A DNA stretch of 54,755 bases from Nitrososphaerota archaeon (lineage in GTDB: Archaea > Thermoproteota > Nitrososphaeria > Nitrososphaerales > Nitrosopumilaceae). Position 1 is the stretch's first letter. Each line of letters begins with the position of its first letter. The position numbers and the translations under genes were made by a program. Under the pieces are notes generated by a model, which did not search any database, was not told the origin of the DNA, and was given only the letters and a program-made list of their open reading frames with translations. The stretch spans positions 1 to 54,755 of the forward strand of contig VHBK01000005.1 in assembly GCA_016872015.1 (NCBI GenBank), in the 5' to 3' direction. Below are positions 40,908 to 47,346 of the stretch, in pieces.

Positions 40908-41240
40908 ATGGGACTAGATCACGTTTCAAACGCTAAAGACTGGCAGACCAAGGTAGTAGACTCTGCCAAGCCTGTCTTTGTGGACTTTTGGGCTGAATGG
41001 TGCGGACCGTGCAGAATGGTAGGGCCAGTAGTCGAGGAGCTAGCAAAGGATTACGCAGGCAAAGTTGAGTTTGTCAAGGTAAACGTAGATGAGGCCAATG
41101 AGCTAGCAGCAAAATACAACATCTTTTCCATTCCGACACTAATGTTGCTAAACAAGGGCCAAGTCGTTGCACAGCAAGTAGGCGCAGCATCAAAAGAATC
41201 TTACAAAAACATGATAGAGCGCGCGCTGGCAAACGCCTAA
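40908..41240 (+). CDS. trxA: Thioredoxin
   Basis: 110 residues from MGLDHVSNAKDW. VFVDFWAEWCGPCRMVGPVVEELA holds the WCGPC redox site, and the cis-proline region reads FSIPTLMLLNKGQ. It keeps cytosolic thiols reduced. Divergent from the zinc-ribbon/PRC gene and 52 nt before another zinc-ribbon gene; a redox link to these Cys-rich proteins is possible but unproven. The upstream ATT start in the track adds three residues only. Confidence 0.9.
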   Translation: MGLDHVSNAKDWQTKVVDSAKPVFVDFWAEWCGPCRMVGPVVEELAKDYAGKVEFVKVNVDEANELAAKYNIFSIPTLMLLNKGQVVAQQVGAASKESYKNMIERALANA

Positions 41241-41292
41241 ACTCTTTTTTTCGATCCCAATAATTTAATACCGGTTTGAACGGATTTTTTGC

Positions 41293-41820
41293 ATGTCGCT
41301 AGGCGAAGTAGACACACTCAATCTTTTGGCAGAAAAACTAGATAATTTGTTCAAGGACTCCCAGGGATACTATGAATCGTTTTTGGATGCAAACACAATG
41401 TACAAGCAGGGCAAGCTGTCTGACAAGGAATTCTTTGAAAAACTAGGAGACTATACAGTTGCATATTCCGCATTAGAGTTTTTAGCAGTCAAGGTAATCT
41501 TTGAGCTCAAAAAAGCACTCGATAGGGCAGGCGCAGGAGGTCTTGGCGGAACACAATCTCCGGGATTGATGCCTGGAATGGGTGCACCAGGAATGGGAAT
41601 GCCAGGACGAATCCCAGTAATGCCTGCACAAACACCAGGAAGGCCACCCTCTATAGTGTCTGCCCAACAAGGATTTTCTGCACCGGGAACATTGCCGTCT
41701 CCAGATCCGGCACTAATGCCAAGATCATCTGTACAATCTTTAGGGTCTGGATGCAGGTCTTGTGGTGCTGAGCTACGAGCAGGTGCCAAATTCTGCACAA
41801 AGTGCGGAACCAAAGTTTAG
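41293..41820 (+). CDS. Helical domain, Gly/Pro/Met-rich linker and zinc-ribbon protein
   Basis: 175 residues in three parts: an N-terminal helical domain (1-80: NLLAEKLDNLFKDSQGYYESFL...YSALEFLAVKVIFELKKAL), a low-complexity Gly/Met/Pro linker (GLMPGMGAPGMGMPGRIP), and a C-terminal double-CxxC ribbon (CRSCGAELRAGAKFCTKCGTKV). The tail is closely similar to those of its neighbours at 40.1 and 42.2 kb. Unknown function; a scaffold or adaptor role fits the layout. Confidence 0.7.
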   Translation: MSLGEVDTLNLLAEKLDNLFKDSQGYYESFLDANTMYKQGKLSDKEFFEKLGDYTVAYSALEFLAVKVIFELKKALDRAGAGGLGGTQSPGLMPGMGAPGMGMPGRIPVMPAQTPGRPPSIVSAQQGFSAPGTLPSPDPALMPRSSVQSLGSGCRSCGAELRAGAKFCTKCGTKV

Positions 41821-41836
41821 AAAAAATTTAAAAAAA

Positions 41837-42199
41837 TTATTTTTGCCACATTTTTTGCCAGGTTTTTGCAAAGCTGTCCATAAGCTCGCCATATGCCTTT
41901 AGCTGGTCCATGCCAGATTCGGATGTGACATTTTGCCAGTTTTTGTCAAACTGCTTGAATGCATCCAGTGCAGCATCATTCATTGCTTTTTGCCAGTTTT
42001 TGTGAAATTCCTTTAGTGTCTTTTCGCTGGATTCGTTTGCTGCCTTTAGCATTACTTCGTTGTATTTTGCCTGGACATCGGAGCTTGTCTTTTGTAGGGT
42101 CTCTAGGTTTTGTGCCCATTTTTTGAGCAGACTCGAGTATTCATTCCATAGAGAATCCCAGTTCCTTGTCTTTGGTGCTGGTGCCTTTTTCTTTGCCAT
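41837..42199 (-). CDS. Trp-rich helical (phasin-like) protein
   Basis: 120 residues from MAKKKAPAPKTRNW; the longest ORF start (42307) lies inside the upstream gene. Almost entirely helical with regular Trp and repeated NWQK/TWQK units (EFHKNWQKAMNDAA, QFDKNWQNVTSESG, SFAKTWQKMWQK). Amphipathic repeats of this kind resemble phasins that coat polyhydroxyalkanoate granules, and some thaumarchaea have PHA synthase genes; none is in this window, so this is a weak guess. Confidence 0.6.
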   Translation of the reverse strand: MAKKKAPAPKTRNWDSLWNEYSSLLKKWAQNLETLQKTSSDVQAKYNEVMLKAANESSEKTLKEFHKNWQKAMNDAALDAFKQFDKNWQNVTSESGMDQLKAYGELMDSFAKTWQKMWQK

Positions 42200-42234
42200 G
42201 ATACTATACAATAATGATTTGAGATAAAGATTCT

Positions 42235-42594
42235 CTAATCCTGGGTTGCGCCGCATTCGGTGCAAAACTTGGCGGATGCAGAGATCTTGGAGCCACACTC
42301 TGAGCAAAACTTGCCATCGCCTGAGACCTTGTTGACATTGCCGTATGTGCCTGTGATTCGTACAGCGCCTGTTGGCTCGTAGTGTTCATCATCTATAATT
42401 TCAACTGGTGCAAAGTCTTTTTCCTCAACATAGGCCATTATTCTTGGAATGGTGTTGTCCTTGTCCTTTGGGTCCGGAATGATGTCTCCCAACCAAAACG
42501 CGTATCTCATCAATGTCAACTCTGGCGTGGAAAATGCCAATGTGTGTGCAGACATGTAGTCCTGGGCTGACTGTTTTCCGTTGAAGACCTTCAT
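42235..42594 (-). CDS. Small protein with C-terminal zinc ribbon
   Basis: 119 residues. The N-terminal part (NGKQSAQDYMSAHTLAFSTPELTLMRYAFWLGDIIPD) is unlike known families to my eye; the C-terminus is a double CxxC ribbon (FCSECGSKISASAKFCTECG). It is the third neighbour with this tail type. It lies 35 nt upstream of the phasin-like gene in the same direction. Function unknown. Confidence 0.65.
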   Translation of the reverse strand: MKVFNGKQSAQDYMSAHTLAFSTPELTLMRYAFWLGDIIPDPKDKDNTIPRIMAYVEEKDFAPVEIIDDEHYEPTGAVRITGTYGNVNKVSGDGKFCSECGSKISASAKFCTECGATQD

Positions 42595-42675
42595 GAATAG
42601 TAAGTGTTTTGTTAGCTGTATAATGTTTACTTGCCTACATATTGAGATTTTACATAGATATGATTTGAATTGTGT

Positions 42676-43833
42676 TCAGAGTTTTTTTAGCGCTTTTGTT
42701 ATATTTTTCTGCAGTTTTTGATTTGTTATTTCTGGAATGATATAATCATAGGCTAGATCTTTTTTTGGCACTGAATCTGCTATTGCTTTTGCCGTAAGAT
42801 AGAGCATGTCTGAAGTTATCTTTTTGATTTTCTTATCTAGAATTATTCTCATCAAATATGGAAATACAATTGCATTGTTTACCTTGTTTTTGTATAGATA
42901 GCTGCCAGTTGCTATGATTTTAGCGCCTGCATTTTTGGCAATCTTTGGATCTACTTCTGGTTCTGGATTTGTCAGTGCAAATATTATGGAATCTTTATTC
43001 ATATTTTGAATCATATTTTTAGAAAGAATGCCACTCATTCCGGAAACACCTATGAATACGTCTGCATCTTTTAGGACTAGGTCCAATGATCCCTTTTCCA
43101 ATCTGGGATTTGTAATGCCTGCAATTTCGTTTTTGTAGTGATTCATGTTCTCTGATCTGTTTTGATGTATTGCACCAGACGAGTCGACAACTAGGAGATT
43201 CTTACACCCTGCAAAGCTTAGGAGCTTGCAAATCCCATAACCTGCCGATCCTGCACCAGCAATCACAATTTTTACAGTTTCTATTTTCTTTTTTACAAGC
43301 TTGAGTGAATTTAGTAATGCTGCAAGTGCCACTACTGCAGTTCCATGTCTGTCGTCGTGAAATATTGGTATTGGCAGCTCCTCTTGAAGCTGGTCAGATA
43401 TCTCTAAAACCTTTGGCGACTCGATGTCTTCTAGGTTAATTGCGCCAAATACCGGCTCAATTGCCTTTATGACATCAATTATCTCCTGTTTTTTTGTAGT
43501 GTTAAGACAAATTGGAAATGCATCCACTTTGCCAAATTTTTTGTACAAGACTGACTTGCCTTCCATTACTGGCATGGCAGCATATGGGCCAATGTTGCCA
43601 AGGCCTAGAATTCTTGTGCCGTCGGTTACTATGGCAACGTTGTTTGCCTTGGATGTAAGGGTGTATTTTTGGCCAGGCTCTTGATAGATTTTCTTGCATA
43701 CTGCGGCAACTCCTGGTGTGTAGATTAGCTGTATGTCACGTGGTTTTAGCTTGGAGATCTTACTCTCAATTGTGATTTTACCTCTTAGCTTTTTGTGAAG
43801 GCTTATTGCGTCTTTTGCCTGCTTGTCTGCCAT
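42676..43833 (-). CDS. Malic enzyme (oxaloacetate-decarboxylating malate dehydrogenase)
   Basis: 385 residues from MADKQAKDAISLHKK. Domain 1 has IYTPGVAAVC, VTDGTRILGLGNIGPYAAMPVMEGK and FGAINLEDIESPKV; FHDDRHGTAVVALAALLN binds metal and malate; the NAD(P) fold has IVIAGAGSAGYGICKLL, and IIFALTNPEPEVDP follows. It converts malate to pyruvate and CO2 and links the carbon-fixation cycle with pyruvate. The 19 residues before this Met in the longest ORF are not needed. Confidence 0.9.
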   Translation of the reverse strand: MADKQAKDAISLHKKLRGKITIESKISKLKPRDIQLIYTPGVAAVCKKIYQEPGQKYTLTSKANNVAIVTDGTRILGLGNIGPYAAMPVMEGKSVLYKKFGKVDAFPICLNTTKKQEIIDVIKAIEPVFGAINLEDIESPKVLEISDQLQEELPIPIFHDDRHGTAVVALAALLNSLKLVKKKIETVKIVIAGAGSAGYGICKLLSFAGCKNLLVVDSSGAIHQNRSENMNHYKNEIAGITNPRLEKGSLDLVLKDADVFIGVSGMSGILSKNMIQNMNKDSIIFALTNPEPEVDPKIAKNAGAKIIATGSYLYKNKVNNAIVFPYLMRIILDKKIKKITSDMLYLTAKAIADSVPKKDLAYDYIIPEITNQKLQKNITKALKKL

Positions 43834-43902
43834 GCCTTGATTGGATGTGAATTGCTTATTTACAGTTGTACGCAAAATGCGTACGGACATGCAAATCGCG
43901 TC

Positions 43903-44036
43903 CTATTTTGTAAATTGCTCTGGGTCTTGCTCAAAAGCCCACCTGCATGTAGCGCAGCAAAAATAGTATTCCTTTCCGTCACGAATGACTGGCTCACCTT
44001 TTTGCCAACTTCCATGCCGCACACAGGGTCTTTCAT
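43903..44036 (-). pseudogene. YHS-domain protein gene with a -1 frameshift
   Basis: From ATG 44036, frame 1 gives MKDPVCGMEVGKK, the start of a YHS domain. After a run of five A the frame is lost, while the next frame gives KGEPVIRDGKEYYFCCATCRWAFEQDPEQFTK and a stop at 43903-43905. With six A the gene would encode a perfect 44-residue YHS protein. YHS domains bind metals, often Cu or other soft metals. The ATG overlaps the stop of the CcdA-like gene (ATGA), so it is part of that operon. May be a sequence error or a real mutation. Confidence 0.8.
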
Positions 44037-45022
44037 GTTGTGACTTTTTCCTTTCTGTTTATGTAAAGTTTCCACATGATTGGCACTGCCAAAAGCACAG
44101 CCAATATTGCCGGAACCATATTCTTTGGTATCTCTATTGGCATTGGATCATGCATGTGCTGGCCTACATGAAATTCCGGAGGAATTCCAGTCATGGAAAC
44201 AAGATTGTTCCACATGATATGTACAAAAGTATCTTCGTACCATTGGTGTCCGCCAGGCATTCCGTTAATTATCAGAAAAGAGCCCAAAAACACGAGCATC
44301 CAGCCAGTAGCATTTTCAATTTTTAGTCTGTTTGCGACAAGGCCCTTCGTGGTGTTTACTCCTATAATTGCCAGTACTGAAATCAGAATCAGAGGTATTG
44401 CGCGGCCCACTCCGTGGACCAAGCCAAGTGATGAGCCAATCTCCATACTTCCCGTTCCTGCAATGTAAATCAAAAGCCAGTAAAACATTGGGTTTGGGCA
44501 TCCCACTCCTGCGTTTCCAAGGAGTAATCCCATGAAGAGAGACTTGGTGTAATCACCGCGATTCAGTATGAATTTTGGAGTCCCGGAATATGTCGGAATT
44601 TTTAGCTCAACTAGTCTTAGCTGCGAGAGGCCAAAGACATATGCAATTATTCCAGCTATTACAAACATTGTAAATGATATCTGGTCCAAGGATGCAGTAT
44701 TGCCTAGTATAGCAACGCCAAGACCGTACAGAGTTATTGTGGCTACTAGGCCTGCTCCAAAGAGAAGCGACATGACAAGGCCCTTTTTGTATCCATGGCC
44801 CATGCTGAGCGGAACTATGACAAACACGACCGGCATGGTACATGGAAGAATTATCATGGATAGGCCTGCAACGTACGCGATTCCAAGCCAGCTGCTATAC
44901 GATGTGATATTGTTTGCGCCAACAACTCCGACTGTAAATGAAAAGATTATGCCTACAAACACAAATGAAAATAACGCGAACAAGGACACGACTAGGATCT
45001 TTTTTGTCTCTAGGGATTGCAT
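44033..45022 (-). CDS. CcdA/DsbD-like thiol-redox membrane transporter
   Basis: 329 residues with about eight transmembrane helices. Conserved cysteines are in MIILPCTMPVVF and NAGVGCPNPMFYW, the pair that carries electrons across the membrane in CcdA/DsbD proteins. An extracytosolic His/Met-rich stretch (GGHQWYEDTFVHIMWNN, HVGQHMHDPMP) near the end could bind copper. It probably delivers reducing power to outside thiols, for example for copper protein assembly. Operon with the YHS gene by ATGA overlap. Confidence 0.8.
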   Translation of the reverse strand: MQSLETKKILVVSLFALFSFVFVGIIFSFTVGVVGANNITSYSSWLGIAYVAGLSMIILPCTMPVVFVIVPLSMGHGYKKGLVMSLLFGAGLVATITLYGLGVAILGNTASLDQISFTMFVIAGIIAYVFGLSQLRLVELKIPTYSGTPKFILNRGDYTKSLFMGLLLGNAGVGCPNPMFYWLLIYIAGTGSMEIGSSLGLVHGVGRAIPLILISVLAIIGVNTTKGLVANRLKIENATGWMLVFLGSFLIINGMPGGHQWYEDTFVHIMWNNLVSMTGIPPEFHVGQHMHDPMPIEIPKNMVPAILAVLLAVPIMWKLYINRKEKVTT

Positions 45023-45122
45023 AATGTTTTACTGGTTGCTTGATATTTAATTACAGTAATTTACAATTGTAAAGATGAATGTGATGATATGGCGTAAAAT
45101 AAGCAAATTTTTACAAAAATGG

Positions 45123-45194
45123 TGGACTGGGAGGGAATTGAACTCTCGACTTCTGCATTGCGAATGCAGCGCTATACCACTAAGCCACCAGCCC
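45123..45194 (-). tRNA. tRNA-Ala (anticodon CGC)
   Basis: Minus-strand cloverleaf: acceptor GGGCTGG/CCAGTCC with one G:U pair, anticodon stem CTGCA/TGCAG with loop TTCGCAA (CGC), T loop TTCAATT, discriminator A. CCA is encoded (45120-45122) and is followed by TTTTT, a likely terminator. The T stem GAGAG/CCCTC has an A52:C62 mismatch where a G:C would be expected. No intron. Confidence 0.87.
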
Positions 45195-45270
45195 TAACTA
45201 ACCAAAAACCCTAGTTCTATTTCTAGTCTTTAACAAATCATTATTTTGTGCCAAGCATCATGTACTACAA

Positions 45271-46491
45271 TTGAGCAAGATAAAAGACCCATCTTTAGCA
45301 GACAAGGGAAAAACCCAATACGAATGGGCAAAGGACCACATGCAAGTCCTAACCCATGCCATGACAAAGCTGAAAAAATCAAGGCCTCTCAAAAACATAA
45401 CACTTGGAGTTTGCCTGCAAATAACCAAAGAAACTTCGGTATTGTTAATGGGACTCCAAGATCTTGGAGCAAAAGTAGTTTGCTGTGGGGGAAATCCGCT
45501 TACCACCCAAGATGACATTGCAGCTTTTTTAGATTCACAAGGAATCAAAGTCCTTGCCTGGTCGAATCAAACTAAACCAGAATATGATTGGTGCCAAAAT
45601 ATGGTACTGCAACACAAACCAGACATTCTAACTGATGACGGCGGAGATCTTAACATAAAAGCCCACAAGGCAAAGCTTCGAATTTTTGGCGCAACAGAAG
45701 AAACCACGACCGGAATTACACGATACCAATCTCTAGCAAAAAAAGGCAGGCTGCAATATCCAATCATTGCAGTAAATAATGCAAGAACAAAGATGCTATT
45801 TGACAACCAGTATGGAACAGGCCAGTCCACAATTGATGGATTCCTACAAGCAATGAATCTGCTTTTTGCATCAAAGAGAACAGTAATTGCTGGATACGGA
45901 TGGCTTGGAAGGGGAGTAGCAAAAAGATGCCAGGGAATGGGTGCAAAATGCATCGTAACCGAAGTCGACCCAATCAAGGCACTAGAAGCACACATGGACG
46001 GATTTGAGGTAATGCCGATGAGTCAGGCAGCAAAACTAGGTGATATTTTCATCACGTGTACTGGCATGCGCAATATCATAACAAAGCAACATATCTTGTC
46101 CATGAATGATGGCGCAGTGCTGGGCAATGTAGGCCATTTTGATGTGGAAATTGACGCAAAATTTCTCTTATCACAAAAGGTCAGACAAGTCAGGCCAAAT
46201 CTTGACGAGTGTGTTTTGCCAAACAAAAACAAGGTCTATCTAGTCAGCAAGGGGCGTGTGGCAAACCTGATTGCATCCGAGGGCCACCCACCAGAGATCA
46301 TGGCATTGTCGTTTTCAAACCAATTGTACTCTATTCTGTATATTCTAAAAAATCACAAAAAGCTCAAAAACCAAGTTTATCCGGTCCCTGAAGAAATTGA
46401 CAACCAAATAGCGCAAGATGCACTAGATTCAGAAAAAATCAAGCTAGACAAGCTGTCAAAAAAACAAATCCAATACCATACCAGCTGGTAA
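45271..46491 (+). CDS. ahcY: S-adenosylhomocysteine hydrolase
   Basis: 406 residues, TTG start. Motifs: LGVCLQITKETSVLLMGL, CGGNPLTTQDDIAAFL, TDDGGDLN, EETTTGITRY, VNNARTKMLFDNQYGTGQS (catalytic Lys and Asp), the NAD loop VIAGYGWLGRGVAKRC, and GNVGHFDVEID near the end. It splits SAH to adenosine and homocysteine after methyl transfer. Its last 34 nt recur in diverged form at 47271-47304, beyond the Fic-like gene. Confidence 0.92.
   Translation: MSKIKDPSLADKGKTQYEWAKDHMQVLTHAMTKLKKSRPLKNITLGVCLQITKETSVLLMGLQDLGAKVVCCGGNPLTTQDDIAAFLDSQGIKVLAWSNQTKPEYDWCQNMVLQHKPDILTDDGGDLNIKAHKAKLRIFGATEETTTGITRYQSLAKKGRLQYPIIAVNNARTKMLFDNQYGTGQSTIDGFLQAMNLLFASKRTVIAGYGWLGRGVAKRCQGMGAKCIVTEVDPIKALEAHMDGFEVMPMSQAAKLGDIFITCTGMRNIITKQHILSMNDGAVLGNVGHFDVEIDAKFLLSQKVRQVRPNLDECVLPNKNKVYLVSKGRVANLIASEGHPPEIMALSFSNQLYSILYILKNHKKLKNQVYPVPEEIDNQIAQDALDSEKIKLDKLSKKQIQYHTSW
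46458..46491 (+). repeat. Direct repeat copy 1: 3' end of ahcY
   Basis: This is the true end of ahcY, coding KKQIQYHTSW and the TAA stop. It matches copy 2 at 29 of 34 positions. Differences include two silent changes (CAA/CAG, ACC/ACT), one His to Gln change and TGG to TGA, which is the pattern of a diverged coding copy rather than chance similarity. Confidence 0.6.
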
Positions 46492-46542
46492 TACACACAG
46501 ATCTAGTGAAATTATCAGATCTGGCTTGCAAAATAAAATGAA

Positions 46543-47022
46543 ATGATCCATGTAATATACGATAAGAGTGTCGTTTATTGGATGTCAGAGTTTATCTCAA
46601 AGACTTTGATTGATAATATAATCAAGGCAAACAAACATCTAGTACAACATAGAGGAGAATCTTTTGGAGTCAACGAGGAAAAATTATCGGATGTGATTAA
46701 TACAGTAAACACCACAAATGTACCTGCTGACAATGATGTTACACGTGCCTTATTCAAAAGAAAAAGAATAATCAAAAAAGCATCATTACTTCTTGCAGGA
46801 ATTGCCTATAATCAACCGTTTAACAATGGAAACAAGGCTACATCTTATGTAATCACAAAACATTATCTGCGAAAGAACGGCTATTCTTTGATATTAAAAA
46901 CAAAGGAAGAAGAAAAGGAACTATTCGTACTTCTTGATACTATAGTTATGAAATTTGAAGGTGAAGATATTGTATCTGATGCAGAAACCTATCTTGACAA
47001 TAAGATAACTCCAAAGTTTTAG
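46543..47022 (+). CDS. Fic/Doc-like protein with altered catalytic motif
   Basis: 159 residues. The core RIIKKASLLLAGIAYNQPFNNGNKATSYVITKHYLRKNGYSL aligns with the Fic/Doc motif H-P-F-x-D/E-G-N-K/G-R, but His is Gln, the acid is Asn and Arg is Ala (QPFNNGNKA). Active members transfer AMP or phosphate to proteins and are often toxins. Loss of the His suggests an inactive, regulatory or different activity. It lies alone between ahcY repeats; a 40-residue ORF on the other strand overlaps its stop by 4 nt. A later start at residue 14 is possible. Confidence 0.65.
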   Translation: MIHVIYDKSVVYWMSEFISKTLIDNIIKANKHLVQHRGESFGVNEEKLSDVINTVNTTNVPADNDVTRALFKRKRIIKKASLLLAGIAYNQPFNNGNKATSYVITKHYLRKNGYSLILKTKEEEKELFVLLDTIVMKFEGEDIVSDAETYLDNKITPKF

Positions 47023-47141
47023 TCGAATTTTTCTTCAGCAAATGCTTTGAAAAGACGTGGATTCTCACTAATGTATTGTTCTACTTCTTTTATGAATTCG
47101 TCCGCTTTTACTTCTGATTTTTGTACTCTTTTCTTAAGCAT
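47019..47141 (-). CDS. 40-residue small protein convergent with the Fic-like gene
   Basis: ATG at 47141, TAA at 47019-47021. Reads MLKKRVQKSEVKADEFIKEV then EQYISENPRLFKAFAEEKFD, a well-formed charged helical peptide. TTTTATTA on the minus strand (47165-47172) is centred about 27 nt upstream, a good leaderless promoter position. It could be a partner or antitoxin of the Fic-like protein, though antitoxins usually lie in the same operon. Absent from the ORF track because of size. Confidence 0.5.
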   Translation of the reverse strand: MLKKRVQKSEVKADEFIKEVEQYISENPRLFKAFAEEKFD

Positions 47142-47270
47142 CTATGTTCATTCTACTTCTGATCTAATAAAACGTTCTATGTTTTTCTAAACAATTTCAG
47201 GCATAATGAGTCTAAAACTGTTTCAAAAAACTCCATGAATCAATGGATAATGCAATATACGAGAAATTAA

Positions 47271-47304
47271 AAAAAAACAAATCCAGTACCAGACTAGCTG
47301 ATGA
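47271..47304 (+). repeat. Direct repeat copy 2: remnant of an ahcY 3' end
   Basis: Diverged copy of the ahcY terminus, reading KKQIQYQTS then TGA TGA in the same phase. It lies 43 nt before the dihydroorotase-family gene. Together with copy 1 it brackets about 780 nt holding the Fic-like gene and its small convergent neighbour, as expected if DNA was inserted at the ahcY end by homologous or site-specific recombination. Confidence 0.55.
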
Positions 47305-47346
47305 GCGCTCAAAGAATAATAGCCAGACTATTTTGAATTATTCTAG

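Noticed and set aside
41451-41813. 120-aa minus-strand Pro/Gly-rich ORF
   Set aside because: Reverse complement of the Gly/Pro/Met linker of the plus-strand zinc-ribbon protein.
43860-44075. 71-aa minus-strand ORF beginning METLHKQKGK
   Set aside because: It joins the true start of a frameshifted YHS gene to out-of-frame sequence; only the MKDPVCGMEVGKK part is real.
45567-45995. 142-aa minus-strand ORF
   Set aside because: Antisense shadow of ahcY.
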